NCBI RefSeq assembly: GCF_900167185.1
Contig: NZ_FUWM01000007.1
Coordinates: 93,431-157,430 of the forward strand
Length of the DNA stretch: 64,000 nt
Direction of reading: 5' to 3'
Source of the DNA: Selenihalanaerobacter shriftii
GTDB lineage: Bacteria; Bacillota; Halanaerobiia; Halobacteroidales; Acetohalobiaceae
Shown here in pieces: positions 18,903-28,721 of the stretch. Every line of letters begins with the position of its first letter. Position 1 is the first letter of the stretch. The notes under the pieces are model-generated. The model was not told the DNA's origin. It made no database searches and saw nothing but the letters and a program-made list of their open reading frames with translations. The translations under genes and the position numbers were made by a program.

Positions 18903-20090
18903 TTGAAAACAATACCACAAGAAGAGTTGTTTCATAGAATCGAAGGCTTTCAAGAGAAGTTAAAAGAAAAAGGAACAGACCTAGCCGTAATCATTCAAAA
19001 TGCTGATCTCTACTATTTTTCAGGAACCATTCAAGCTGAATACTTATTTATTCCACAAGAAGGTGAACCAGTATTACTAGTTCGTCGCGGTAGTGAACGA
19101 GCTCAAGCAGAATCTAGTTTTAAAAAAATAATAGAATTCAAAAGCTCACGGGAAATCCCAAACATTTTAACTCAAGAAGATATTGAGCTACCAGAAGAAT
19201 TAGGATTAGAATTAGATGTATTATCATATCAGGTTGCTACTAAATTACAACATATATTAGAAGCTGATAAATTAGTTAATATTACAACGGTAATTCGACA
19301 ATCAAGAATGATTAAGTCTGATTATGAAATTATATTAATGAAAAGAGCAGCCAATCAATTAAAGAAAATCCCTACTTTAATAAAAAGTAACTTACAAGAA
19401 GGCATGAGCGAATTAGAATTATCATCTATAATTGAAGAACACCTCCGCTTACAAGGACATCCTGGTAGAATAAGAATGAGAGGTTTAACCAACGAAATGC
19501 CGATAGGTGTTTGTGTTAGTGGTGATAATGCTGAAGTTCCTCTTAAAACTGATGCTTTATGTGGAGGCCCAGGGATTCATGCTAGTATTGGAATCGGTTC
19601 TTCTAAAAAGAAAATTATCGAAGGTGAACCAATTGTAATAGACTTTGTTAGTAACCATCATGGATATCATGTTGATCAAACTCGTTTAGCTGTATTAGGA
19701 GAACCAAGTGCATATTTGCAAGAAACTTATGAAAAATCAGTAGAACTTCTAGATAAATTGAGTGAGTATTTGCTTCCTCAACATACCTGGCAGGAAATTT
19801 ATGAGCAAGGAAAAAGGCTTGCTGAAGAATTAGATGTAGCTGATTATTTTATGGGCCATGGTGAGAATAAAGTTAGATTTGTAGGTCATGGAGTAGGTTT
19901 AGAATTAAATGAATTTCCTTTCTTAGCCGATGGTTTAGACATTGATTTGGAACCTGGAATGACTATAGCCTTAGAACCAAAACTATTAATTCCAGAATTA
20001 GGCGCCATTGGTATTGAAAACACATATCTAATTACTGAAGATGGACCTCAAAATCTAACTACATCTTCTGAAGAATTAATTATTGTTTAA
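18903..20090 (+). CDS. M24B metallopeptidase (Xaa-Pro aminopeptidase/creatinase fold)
   Basis: 395 residues starting at TTG behind AGGAGGG. An N-terminal creatinase-like domain is followed by a pita-bread catalytic domain with all five dinuclear metal ligands: two Asp (VIDFVSNHHGYHVDQTR), His in VGHGVGLELNE, Glu in ALEPKLL and Glu in GIENTYL. Cytosolic proline-specific peptidase or dipeptidase is the likely activity; the exact substrate cannot be read from the sequence. It is the only plus-strand gene of any length between 18 and 44 kb and has its own terminator. Confidence 0.9.
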   Translation: MKTIPQEELFHRIEGFQEKLKEKGTDLAVIIQNADLYYFSGTIQAEYLFIPQEGEPVLLVRRGSERAQAESSFKKIIEFKSSREIPNILTQEDIELPEELGLELDVLSYQVATKLQHILEADKLVNITTVIRQSRMIKSDYEIILMKRAANQLKKIPTLIKSNLQEGMSELELSSIIEEHLRLQGHPGRIRMRGLTNEMPIGVCVSGDNAEVPLKTDALCGGPGIHASIGIGSSKKKIIEGEPIVIDFVSNHHGYHVDQTRLAVLGEPSAYLQETYEKSVELLDKLSEYLLPQHTWQEIYEQGKRLAEELDVADYFMGHGENKVRFVGHGVGLELNEFPFLADGLDIDLEPGMTIALEPKLLIPELGAIGIENTYLITEDGPQNLTTSSEELIIV

Positions 20091-20181
20091 TAAAAACTCC
20101 TTTTTAGATAAATAGTAATAATATATCATCTTGTTAGAGTGGATGAACTTTATTGAGCTAGTAAAGTATACTTTTAACCGA

Positions 20182-20223
20182 AATAAACAAAGCTCCCCTG
20201 TCTATAAGGGAGCTTTGTTTATT
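20182..20223. terminator. Bidirectional terminator
   Basis: Perfect 16-bp inverted repeat from AATAAACAAAGCTCCC to GGGAGCTTTGTTTATT with a 10-nt loop; A/T tracts flank both sides. It separates the convergent peptidase and iron-transport ATPase genes. Confidence 0.9.
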
Positions 20224-20322
20224 AAAACTAAAATCAAATTTAAGATTTAGACTCAAAAGTATGACAGTTAGTCTTTGCTTCATTGGAAGCTGAAGTACCT
20301 CAACCATCTACATTAACCTCAA

Positions 20323-20967
20323 TCACAATTGACCATGATCTAAATTTATCTGTCGTTCAGCTAATTTACCAACTTTTGGATCATGAGTTACCATCATAAT
20401 CGTATGACCATTTGTATGTAACTCTTCAAATAAATCTAAAACTATATTCTCGTTTTCTTTATCTAAGTTTCCTGTTGGCTCATCAGCTAAAATTAATTTA
20501 GGATAATTAATTAATGCTCTTGCTACACAGACTCTCTGCTGTTCTCCTCCAGATAACTCTTTAGGCAAGTGATTAGCGCGATGACCTAAACCCACTTTTT
20601 CTAATGCTTGTTTAGCTTCCTTTTCATCAGCCATACTATGATAGTACTGAGCCACCATTATGTTCTCTACAGCTGTCAAATACGGTACTAAATGAAATTG
20701 CTGGAATACCAAGCCAATCTTCTCTCTTCTAACCTTAGTTAATTCTTTTTTATCCAGTTCAGAAATATCTATATCATCTATCTTAACAATCCCTTTGCTA
20801 GGAGTGTCCATACAACCAATCAGGTTTAGCATTGTGCTTTTCCCAGAGCCAGAAGGCCCCATAACCGACACCCACTCTCCTTCTTTAATCTCCAAATCAA
20901 CATTATCTAACGCTCTAACATCTTCACCATATATTTTAGAAACATTCTCTAAAGTTATTAATCCCAT
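20323..20967 (-). CDS. ABC transporter ATP-binding protein of the P19-type iron system
   Basis: 214 residues with Walker A GPSGSGKST, Q-loop VFQQFHLVPY, signature LSGGEQQR, Walker B LILADEPTG and H-loop MVTHD. It belongs to the MacB/LolD branch that works with FtsX-like permeases. It is the last gene of the FTR1-P19 cluster, whose two permease genes lie immediately upstream. In the homologous Campylobacter locus the same protein set follows p19. Probably energises handling of periplasmic iron or a reductant rather than classical import. Confidence 0.92.
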   Translation of the reverse strand: MGLITLENVSKIYGEDVRALDNVDLEIKEGEWVSVMGPSGSGKSTMLNLIGCMDTPSKGIVKIDDIDISELDKKELTKVRREKIGLVFQQFHLVPYLTAVENIMVAQYYHSMADEKEAKQALEKVGLGHRANHLPKELSGGEQQRVCVARALINYPKLILADEPTGNLDKENENIVLDLFEELHTNGHTIMMVTHDPKVGKLAERQINLDHGQL

Positions 20968-20987
20968 TCTTATTCTACCTCCTTTAA

Positions 20988-22145
20988 TTACTCACCTTTT
21001 AAAACGACTGCCGGATCTACATCAACTACCATTCTAACTGGAATAATAGAAGCAAAACAAGATACTAAAACTGCAAAAATGAAAGAGGCTGGAACAACCA
21101 TAAATCTAAATGATATATATGAATCAAAGACACTCTGACCAATAGCTTGAGCCCCTAGAAAACCCAAGCCATAACCTACTAATCCACCTATTCCTCCTAA
21201 AATAGCCGCCTCTGTTAAGAACTCAATAATTACATTACTATTTTCAGCTCCTAGTGCTTTTTTAAGTCCGATCTCTTCTTTACGCTCAGTAACTATGGTC
21301 ATCATTGTTGTAGAAACACATAATAAAGTTGACAAGAGTATAATCATAACCACTAAATACATTAACGATTTAATCTTAGTTAGAATCTTACCCTCTGAAC
21401 TAGCAATCTTTTTAATCGCTTTTAACTCAAGTCCCGTTAGCGTTTTATTAATCTTTGTCACCTTAGAATTTAAATTCTGTCCTAATAGACTATAATAAGC
21501 AATATCGATTTCATTCTGCTTATCTAATAACCTTTGAGCCACTTCCAAATTAACAAAGACTCGACTATCTGCCTTACTTCCAGTAGTAATGATTCCACTC
21601 ACTATAAACTCTTTCTTCTCACCGGTTTCCTCAACTGAAATAGTAACTTGATCACCAATATTATAGCCTAATTTCCTTGCTGCTTCTTTCCCCATTACTA
21701 TCTCATCACTAATTTTTTTATTTGCCAATAACTGCCCTTTCACTTTCCAATAAGGATTGACTTTCTTAACCTGATCAAACCAAGTTCCAACTAAAACTAC
21801 CGGTTTTTTAGCATCTAAAACTCCCTTAGAAGTAGCTTCTGCTATACCATATAAATTAGGTCTATAGCCTACTAACTTGTCCTCATCAAATTTATTAACT
21901 ACCTTATTTAACTGCTGTATATTCATATCTTTATTTTTTGCTTGTGTTTTAGGAGCTAAAATCAAATTTGCTCCGTAAGCTCTTAACTCTTTACTCATCT
22001 TAATACTTATATCGTAATAAACACTAAATAAAGAGGTAATAATACCTACTCCCACTACAATAGCAAAAAAAGCAATAGCAATTCGTGACTTTCTTTCTTT
22101 AAATGCTTTTCCTACCATTCTTAAGAACATTTTCAACTTCCTCAT
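20988..22145 (-). CDS. FtsX/MacB-like ABC permease, second copy
   Basis: 385 residues from ATG 22145 (AGAGGGG 8 nt upstream; an ATG at 22169 lies upstream of that SD). One N-terminal transmembrane helix, a roughly 230-residue extracytoplasmic MacB_PCD-like domain, then three C-terminal helices of the FtsX domain, including VTERKEEIGLKKALGA and a tail VDVDPAVVLKGE. Paralogous to the permease encoded upstream, and probably forms a heterodimer with it and two ATPase subunits. Confidence 0.9.
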   Translation of the reverse strand: MRKLKMFLRMVGKAFKERKSRIAIAFFAIVVGVGIITSLFSVYYDISIKMSKELRAYGANLILAPKTQAKNKDMNIQQLNKVVNKFDEDKLVGYRPNLYGIAEATSKGVLDAKKPVVLVGTWFDQVKKVNPYWKVKGQLLANKKISDEIVMGKEAARKLGYNIGDQVTISVEETGEKKEFIVSGIITTGSKADSRVFVNLEVAQRLLDKQNEIDIAYYSLLGQNLNSKVTKINKTLTGLELKAIKKIASSEGKILTKIKSLMYLVVMIILLSTLLCVSTTMMTIVTERKEEIGLKKALGAENSNVIIEFLTEAAILGGIGGLVGYGLGFLGAQAIGQSVFDSYISFRFMVVPASFIFAVLVSCFASIIPVRMVVDVDPAVVLKGE

Positions 22146-22161
22146 CACTATATCCCCTCTC

Positions 22162-23454
22162 TTAACCATGCAAAACTTCAGCTGGTTCTAATTTCAAGGC
22201 AATTCTTAGCGGTGAAAAACTACCTAATAATGCTACAATAATAGATAAGACTAGAATAATTGGTAAGACTAATATTTTAACTGCTATAGCAGTACCAAAA
22301 ACTTGCTGTCCAATTAAGTTAGCAAAACCAATGCCCAAACCATAACCTAAAATTCCACCTAATATACTCAATAAACTAATCTCCACTGTAAATAATGCTA
22401 TAACTGCTAAATTACTACCTCCTATTGCTTTTAATAAACCAATTTCTTTTTTACGCTCTAAAACCTTAGTAGTCATTATACTAGAAATTCCTAAACCTGA
22501 ACTTATTAATGCCGCTAAAGTAACTAATAACATTAATAGTTTTATCTTATTGAGAATGACTCCTTCAGAACGAGAAATCTGCCTTACCTCTTTTGCTACT
22601 ACACCCGGAATCACTTCTTCTATCTGATAAGCAATTGAACTAATATAAGCAGTACAATACCACCTTTCAAACTCTTCATTACTCAAAGAATCTGGATTAG
22701 CTTGTGCTTTTCTAGCTAATTCATTAACCGGTGTCGTTAAGGCACTAACTTCTATTTCTTCTACCTTTCCTTCTAAACCTACTGTCTTTTGTAGAAAGTC
22801 TAGAGGTAAATAAACTTTACTTTCCTCTTTCCCTCCACTATTGATAACGCCTTGTACTTTTATCAATTCAGTTACACTACTATCGTTAGTATCAAACTTC
22901 ATTTTAAATCTATCACCCGGATTCAAGTTATAAGCATTAGCTATTTCACGTCCAATTAAAGCTGAATTATCACTTCCTCCATCTTTAATCCAATCTCCTT
23001 GTACTTGCCACCAAGATTTAAGATGTTTCACTCCAAAGTTAAACTTCTCTCCAGTAGGAATTCTAGTCTTTCTATTAAACCAAGTGCCTACTACAGCTAT
23101 CTTTTCATTATCTATTTGTCCATTAACCTCTAAGTACGGCGCAAGATTAACTATATTATTTCGCCAAAAAGTCATCTTGATTTTCGGTATATCTTCTTCT
23201 TTAATATATGATTTACCTTGCGTAATTGGGCTAAAATCAACTCCATTAATCTCTACTGGTAAGGATTCAGACTCTGGAAGAACTACAATATTCGAACCAT
23301 ATGACTTTAGTTCATTATTAATCTTATCACCAATATCTAATGAAACACTAAACATTGCAGTAGCTAATGAAGCACCAAAAGCTATAGCTACAATAGCTAG
23401 TAATTTCGATTTTAACCCTTTACTAAATGATCGCTTAATCATTCTTAAGAACAT
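22162..23454 (-). CDS. FtsX/MacB-like ABC permease, first copy
   Basis: 430 residues with the same topology as the downstream permease: one N-terminal helix, a large periplasmic domain and three terminal helices, with the coupling segment VLERKKEIGLLKAIGG and tail LKLEPAEVLHG. Ends 17 bp before the start of the second permease. SD TAGGAGGG. Matches the order of Campylobacter jejuni Cj1661-Cj1662, named from established knowledge of the P19 locus. Confidence 0.9.
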   Translation of the reverse strand: MFLRMIKRSFSKGLKSKLLAIVAIAFGASLATAMFSVSLDIGDKINNELKSYGSNIVVLPESESLPVEINGVDFSPITQGKSYIKEEDIPKIKMTFWRNNIVNLAPYLEVNGQIDNEKIAVVGTWFNRKTRIPTGEKFNFGVKHLKSWWQVQGDWIKDGGSDNSALIGREIANAYNLNPGDRFKMKFDTNDSSVTELIKVQGVINSGGKEESKVYLPLDFLQKTVGLEGKVEEIEVSALTTPVNELARKAQANPDSLSNEEFERWYCTAYISSIAYQIEEVIPGVVAKEVRQISRSEGVILNKIKLLMLLVTLAALISSGLGISSIMTTKVLERKKEIGLLKAIGGSNLAVIALFTVEISLLSILGGILGYGLGIGFANLIGQQVFGTAIAVKILVLPIILVLSIIVALLGSFSPLRIALKLEPAEVLHG

Positions 23455-23469
23455 GTATGTCCCTCCTAA

Positions 23470-24753
23470 TTAGGAAAATAAACCTTCCCTCTTTAATAAC
23501 TCATTAACTTTAATTTTAATTCTTTGCTTATCACTTTTATACTTCATAGGAATTGGGTTACAACCTCCTGGAAAACCGATAGTAAGCTTATTCATAACCA
23601 CATCACAGTTTGCACAGATAACCTGGTCATCCTTCTGATAATAACCAGCACTACCACAAATTTCACAAGCATCATGGACCACACCATAGGCATCCTTTGC
23701 CTTCTTAATTAAAAAGAATTTAATTATTGTTCCTTGCTTAGTTTCATATGAATAACGATGTAATTTCCCATCAGCTAAATCTTTTTTAGCAATCACAAAC
23801 TCATCCGCCTCAGGTTCTAAAGCAATAGCTGGTACCAATTGAACGGTACCATTAGCATAGAAATAATTTAAGCCTAATAGTGCTATAAAGAATATAACAG
23901 CTACTACACTAGCTCTAATCCAACGGTCCTTATTACGAATCTGTGCCTTAACATTTCTTTGTTGAGCCGGATTCAAATTCTTATCTAAAGTTCTATCTTC
24001 TTTTTTGAAAGCAATAATAGTTAACCCTACTGTAATGACTGCTAAAAATATGTAAAAGAATTTATTTATATTATTATAAAATGGCGCTAACAATGAAATG
24101 AACTCAGGTGTTACAGAAATGACTCCTTTCAACATTAATCCATAGAGTCCTAAAATAGCAAGACGTATTAAACTAACTAAATACAGAACAGCAACAAGAT
24201 TCCTACTCTGTTTAAAATTCATCTTCTTGTGAGCTTTAATTAATATAAAACCAAAGCTAAGCGCTAATCCAATCCCTATAATTCCACCACAATATTTTAA
24301 TAATAATTCTGTATTAAAAGTAGTACTTAACATACTATTAATTTTGATTTGCTTTGGAAACAGAATTAACTTAGTCTCAAATTTAATTCCTAAATATAAA
24401 ATGAAGAGCGACACTAAAACTTTAGATAATAGTGAACTTTTTCTAATTATCTTCTTTTCTTGCTGAACTAAACTCTTGTTGTAACTAAAGCTTTGCCACC
24501 AAATCCATATTGTCATTAATAAAGTTAGAATAAAACCGCTAAAGGCAAAAAAAGTTTCAATCTCTTTCTCAATTGTGAGATTAACTAACGAATAAGCTAA
24601 TAATATACTAAACGGTAAAGCTAAAATTAAAGCTCCATATCCAAATAAATTTAATCTTTTCTGTCTAATCTTATATATAAATCCAAATAGTATCCAACTT
24701 AAAAGAACTAGCTCAATCCCATCTTTTAAAGTAAAAATTAAAGTCTCTAGCAT
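23470..24753 (-). CDS. DUF2318 Fe-S-type membrane protein of the FTR1-P19 system
   Basis: 427 residues. The N-terminal part has eight or so transmembrane helices and starts with an FTR1-like helix (FTLKDGIELVLLSWIL), although the acidic motif is only partly kept. After the last helix an extracytoplasmic DUF2318 domain carries CEICGSAGYY, VICANCDVVM and GGCNP, five cysteines plausible for an Fe-S or other metal site. Equivalent to Cj1660 in Campylobacter by position and domains. Likely role: electron transfer or reduction linked to iron uptake, inferred. Confidence 0.88.
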   Translation of the reverse strand: MLETLIFTLKDGIELVLLSWILFGFIYKIRQKRLNLFGYGALILALPFSILLAYSLVNLTIEKEIETFFAFSGFILTLLMTIWIWWQSFSYNKSLVQQEKKIIRKSSLLSKVLVSLFILYLGIKFETKLILFPKQIKINSMLSTTFNTELLLKYCGGIIGIGLALSFGFILIKAHKKMNFKQSRNLVAVLYLVSLIRLAILGLYGLMLKGVISVTPEFISLLAPFYNNINKFFYIFLAVITVGLTIIAFKKEDRTLDKNLNPAQQRNVKAQIRNKDRWIRASVVAVIFFIALLGLNYFYANGTVQLVPAIALEPEADEFVIAKKDLADGKLHRYSYETKQGTIIKFFLIKKAKDAYGVVHDACEICGSAGYYQKDDQVICANCDVVMNKLTIGFPGGCNPIPMKYKSDKQRIKIKVNELLKREGLFS

Positions 24754-24783
24754 ATACTCCCCTCTCCTTCTAAATGACTAAAC

Positions 24784-24821
24784 CCTTAGGCTAAGGGAAT
24801 AAGAATTCCTTTAGCCTAAGG
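24784..24821 (-). repeat. Strong hairpin between p19 and the DUF2318 gene
   Basis: CCTTAGGCTAAGGG and CCTTTAGCCTAAGG pair over 14 bp (one G-U) around a 10-nt loop. No long T run follows on the minus strand, so it may be a leaky terminator or mRNA-stabilising element setting a high P19 : DUF2318 ratio. Confidence 0.6.
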
Positions 24822-24845
24822 TATTTAGTAAATTATTTTAATCCT

Positions 24846-25394
24846 TTATATATTCCCTGTATAAGTGAATTTCCAACTAACTTTAATAGGTTTCTTCCAG
24901 AATCGCTTTTTAACACCTGTTGTTTTATCTACGTGCTGTAAGAAGTCTTGTTTAGCAGGAGAATGAATTATATATGTAAGCTTGTAATTACCAATTCCCA
25001 TCATTTTAATATTAGATCCGTAATGTGGACCATCACTAGCAACCATTGGCATAAAGCTTCCTTCTTGTACTTTACCAGTGTCTAAGTTTTCTAATTTATA
25101 ATCTACAGTTAAGTTCGGAACCCATGCTCCAAAACCGAAACCATAAGGGTTATTCATTACAGCATGAATATCTGCTTCTATATGAATATCAGATTTATTT
25201 TCACTTACTCCTGCTTTAGCTTCCGGTTCCATCGGAACTGACTGAAAATATACTGCTGCAATCTTCATTTGTTTAATTATCTTTTCCTCACCTATTGGAT
25301 ACTCCGTAAATGCATAGGCATTTGTCGCCATTCCTGTCAGTAAAAACACCATCATCATCGTTGTAATTAATACTTTCTTCTTTACTAAATTCAT
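24846..25394 (-). CDS. Periplasmic iron-binding protein, P19/Tp34 family
   Basis: 182 residues with a signal peptide (cut probably after AYA-FTEYP). The mature part is the beta-sandwich of the P19/Tp34/FetP family, with EYPIGEE, VYFQSVPMEPE, the metal-site histidines/methionine in HIEADIHAV and MPMVASDGPHYG, and WKKPIKVSWKFTY at the end. Known members bind Cu and Fe at a shared site and work with FTR1. Sits between FTR1 and DUF2318 genes, as in Campylobacter. No gene symbol is given because p19, fetP and tpd are used in different species. Confidence 0.93.
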   Translation of the reverse strand: MNLVKKKVLITTMMMVFLLTGMATNAYAFTEYPIGEEKIIKQMKIAAVYFQSVPMEPEAKAGVSENKSDIHIEADIHAVMNNPYGFGFGAWVPNLTVDYKLENLDTGKVQEGSFMPMVASDGPHYGSNIKMMGIGNYKLTYIIHSPAKQDFLQHVDKTTGVKKRFWKKPIKVSWKFTYTGNI

Positions 25395-25464
25395 TTTTTA
25401 AATACCTCCTAATTTTATTAATTAATTCTCTTACATAATCAATTACCAGATCCTAATACTTCAC

Positions 25465-26688
25465 CTATGAGTTTACTACTTTATCTTGGTCATTACCTAA
25501 GAAATAGTAACCTAAACCAATCACTGCTACTAAAACTAAAAGTGCTTGTAAACTCAATGACTGCCAAGTTGGATAGATTCCTAACCAACTAATCGTTGGT
25601 ACAGTTTCAATCTTCCCTAGCCCAATTACTCCTGCCTCTTGTAGCTCTCTAATACCTTCACCAGCAAAAACGAAAGCTAAATAATATAAAAGAGTACTTG
25701 TACCAATAAAGAATGGCTTTAAAGGCAATTTAACACTACCGTATCTAACGATTATATAGATTGCTACTAAAGCCACACAACCTACCAAGAAACCTAACCC
25801 AATCATCCCATAACTACTTTTATCAGCATCTGCTATTAATGCTTGGTAAAAGAGAACTGTTTCTGCCCCTTCTCGATAGACTGCTAAGAAGACAGCAGAC
25901 CAAAGAGCAAAGCTATTACCAGTAGTCAAGGAGTCTTCTACCTTACCTTGAATATATTCCTCCCATTTTTTAGCTTCTACCTTACTAATTAACCAAAAGC
26001 TAACTGAGAATAAGACTACCATAGCCAACAGCATTGTAACTCCCTCTAATATCTCCTGACCAACACCACTAATCTTAAATACAAATTGTAGTAAAATTGC
26101 TGTTACAATACTAGCCACAATGGCTAATCCAGTACTACCATGTACAGCTTTAACCTTATCCCTATTACCAGACTTAATTAGATAAGCAATTATAGCACCT
26201 ATAATTAAGATAGCTTCAAATCCTTCTCGTACTATAATTAAGAATGAATAGATAAATTGACCAAAAGGACTACTTTTCTCTCGTGGTGCCACTTTGTCTA
26301 ACTGCGTAGCATACACCTTTAATTCCTTAATTAACATAGTAGCCATCTGTTCAACTTCCTGCTGAGAAGCACCTTTATCCATCAATTTCTTCATCTGTGT
26401 AAACATATACTCCACTTTAAACGCATTCTGACTACCTATATTCCTTTGAATTGCCTGCTCCATTTCTTCTCCTTCAAAAGGTCCAAAGTAAGCATCAGTG
26501 ATACTTTTCTTAGCAGCTTTTAAATTACCATTCTTATACTGACTTAAACCTTTAGTAACTCTAACTTTAACATCATTAACAACCTCCTGCCAGGAAACAG
26601 CTGCATAACTGGTCAGAGTAAAGGCTGTTACTAATAAAGTCATAGTTAAGAAAATTACTAGTAACCTCTTCTTATTGCTATTCGACAA
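25465..26688 (-). CDS. FTR1 family iron permease
   Basis: 407 residues starting at TTG 26688 behind AAGGAGGG. A signal peptide, a roughly 110-residue periplasmic helical region, then seven transmembrane helices with the two iron-translocation motifs REGFEAILI and YREGAETVL (REGxE type). First gene of the six-gene FTR1-P19 cluster and separated from feoB by a terminator and a Fur-box-like site, so it can be transcribed on its own under iron limitation. Confidence 0.94.
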   Translation of the reverse strand: MSNSNKKRLLVIFLTMTLLVTAFTLTSYAAVSWQEVVNDVKVRVTKGLSQYKNGNLKAAKKSITDAYFGPFEGEEMEQAIQRNIGSQNAFKVEYMFTQMKKLMDKGASQQEVEQMATMLIKELKVYATQLDKVAPREKSSPFGQFIYSFLIIVREGFEAILIIGAIIAYLIKSGNRDKVKAVHGSTGLAIVASIVTAILLQFVFKISGVGQEILEGVTMLLAMVVLFSVSFWLISKVEAKKWEEYIQGKVEDSLTTGNSFALWSAVFLAVYREGAETVLFYQALIADADKSSYGMIGLGFLVGCVALVAIYIIVRYGSVKLPLKPFFIGTSTLLYYLAFVFAGEGIRELQEAGVIGLGKIETVPTISWLGIYPTWQSLSLQALLVLVAVIGLGYYFLGNDQDKVVNS

Positions 26689-26734
26689 TAAAATCCCTCC
26701 TTAATCTCTTAATAGATTAACTTCATAATGATAC

Positions 26735-26749
26735 TGAAAGTCATTATCA
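26735..26749. promoter_or_regulatory. Fur-box-like site upstream of FTR1
   Basis: TGAAAGTCATTATCA, 13 of 15 matches to the 7-1-7 Fur consensus TGATAATnATTATCA, embedded in a larger inverted repeat ATAATGA...TCATTAT. Confidence 0.6.
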
Positions 26750-26821
26750 CTAATGCGCAAAAAATAAAGTGCTAAAACTCAAAAGCGATATATAAAAATG
26801 TGATTTTGATTGAAGTGAATA

Positions 26822-26850
26822 AACAGGCTAGTTATAATGACTAACCTGTT
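26822..26850 (-). terminator. Terminator of feoAB
   Basis: 11-bp stem AACAGGTTAGT/ACTAGCCTGTT (one G-U on the minus strand) with a 7-nt loop, starting just past the feoB stop. Confidence 0.65.
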
Positions 26851-26862
26851 ATTATCTAAACT

Positions 26863-28707
26863 TTATAATAATTGAGCAACAATTCCACCTACACCAAATG
26901 CTATAATCCAACTCCCAAACCAAATTGCTATAGATTCTTTCCAATTTCGCTCTTTAACCATGATCATCATAGCCGCAATACACGGTACAAATAAGGTAAT
27001 TGTAATTAAAGAAACCGTTGTTTGAGCAGCTGACATACTTAAAGCATTTAAACCAGCAGCTCCAAAGTCACGACGAACTATTCCCATTATAAATGCAGTG
27101 GCAGCTTCTTTAGGTAAACCTAACCAACCAACTGTAATAGGAGAAACAGCATCCTGAATAGCTGTTAATAATCCAAATTCTTGCATTAAAGTAATTACTA
27201 CAGCACCAATCGCAAATATTGGACTTGCTTCCTTAATGAAAGACTTTGACTTAATAAAAGTTTTACGTAAAATATTACCTAATCTCGGTATTCTAAGCGG
27301 TGGTAAATCAATTAATAAATCCGTAGATTCCCCAGGTAATACTTTATTTAAGAAAGTACCGGCTAAAACATAAACAGCAAGAAGCGTACCTACATAAACT
27401 ATAAAGTATTTAGCACCTAATGGAGAAATCAAACCTGCAATTACTCCTATTTGAGCCGAACAAGGAATTGCTAAGCCTAACAAGAATACTGCAATAATCC
27501 TCTCCCGCTTTGAACCTAAAAGTCTAGTTGTAATCGTAGCCATAGTTACACAACCAAACCCTAAAAGCATAGGAATAATAGCACGTCCATTCATTCCTAA
27601 AGCAGTTAATACTCGGTCGACTAAAGTTGCAATCCGAGGTAAATAACCTGAATCCTCTAATATTGCTAAAAAGAGATAAAAACCAATAACCAACGGAAGT
27701 AATAGACCAAAAGTATAAGTAATGGCCATCGTTAATAGTCCAAATTCACCAATCAATAACTGGCCAATTAATGAAGCCTGAGGTACTATATTTCCTATAA
27801 GAGATTTAATAAACGGCTCATATGTACCAATAAATAAAGTTTCTTCAGTAATACCAACAACAGTCTGAGCAACAAAAACTCCTATAAATTCATATAACCC
27901 ATATAATGCTACTAATAAAATTGGAATCCCTGTTAATGGTCTAACCATCCATCTACCTAATAATGTTCTAAAGTTAGTCCCTTCACTTACTTTAGTTACA
28001 ACTGCGTCTACTATTTGATTAATTCTTTCTCTTCGATTTTTATAAATTTTTTCTCTATTATTTAAAGGTTCTAGATTGTTTTTAGCAGCAACATTTGAAT
28101 CACCCTCTAACACCAACAAAGCTTCAGATCTATTTCCAATCTTTTGACTTAATTTTTCTAACTTATCCTCATTTTGCAGGCTACTTTTACCTACTTCGGC
28201 TTTATTTACTGCATTCTTTACTTCATCTAACCCCTCACCTTTTGGGGCAACTGTAGGAATAACTGGTACTCCTAATTCTTCGCTTAATCTATCAATATCA
28301 ATCTCCAAATTATTCTTTTCAGCCTCATCCATCATATTTAAGGCTACTATCGTAGGAATACCCATATCAATAATCTGTTGAGTTAAGAACAAATCTCTTT
28401 CTAAATGCATAGCATCAACAATATTAATTACTATATCTGCTGAAGCAATTACATCTCTAGCAACAATCTCTTCATCATTAAATGAAGAAACTCCATAGAC
28501 TCCTGGAGTGTCTATTACTACATCATCTTGATACTTTCCTGAACTAATTTCTAATGTTGTTCCTGGGTAATTTGATACATCTACATACACACCTGTAAAA
28601 TCATTAAAGAATATCGACTTACCAACATTAGGGTTACCTGCTAAAACAATTTTTTTAGCACCTTCAGGTATATCAACTTGCTGACTTATATTACAACAAT
28701 CCATCAT
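26863..28707 (-). CDS. feoB: Ferrous iron transporter FeoB
   Basis: 614 residues. The cytosolic G domain has G1 GNPNVGKS, the SNYPGTT switch, G3 DTPGVYG and G4 NMMDEAE, then a helical insertion domain. The membrane part with two Gate repeats follows (GFGCVTMATITTRLLGS with AIPCSAQIGVIAGL; VRRDFGAAGLNAL). A short C-terminal tail is the only thing trimmed relative to E. coli FeoB (773). Starts MMDCCN, an unusual vicinal Cys pair. Second gene of feoAB. Confidence 0.96.
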   Translation of the reverse strand: MMDCCNISQQVDIPEGAKKIVLAGNPNVGKSIFFNDFTGVYVDVSNYPGTTLEISSGKYQDDVVIDTPGVYGVSSFNDEEIVARDVIASADIVINIVDAMHLERDLFLTQQIIDMGIPTIVALNMMDEAEKNNLEIDIDRLSEELGVPVIPTVAPKGEGLDEVKNAVNKAEVGKSSLQNEDKLEKLSQKIGNRSEALLVLEGDSNVAAKNNLEPLNNREKIYKNRRERINQIVDAVVTKVSEGTNFRTLLGRWMVRPLTGIPILLVALYGLYEFIGVFVAQTVVGITEETLFIGTYEPFIKSLIGNIVPQASLIGQLLIGEFGLLTMAITYTFGLLLPLVIGFYLFLAILEDSGYLPRIATLVDRVLTALGMNGRAIIPMLLGFGCVTMATITTRLLGSKRERIIAVFLLGLAIPCSAQIGVIAGLISPLGAKYFIVYVGTLLAVYVLAGTFLNKVLPGESTDLLIDLPPLRIPRLGNILRKTFIKSKSFIKEASPIFAIGAVVITLMQEFGLLTAIQDAVSPITVGWLGLPKEAATAFIMGIVRRDFGAAGLNALSMSAAQTTVSLITITLFVPCIAAMMIMVKERNWKESIAIWFGSWIIAFGVGGIVAQLL

Positions 28708-28721
28708 TTAATCCTCCTTGC

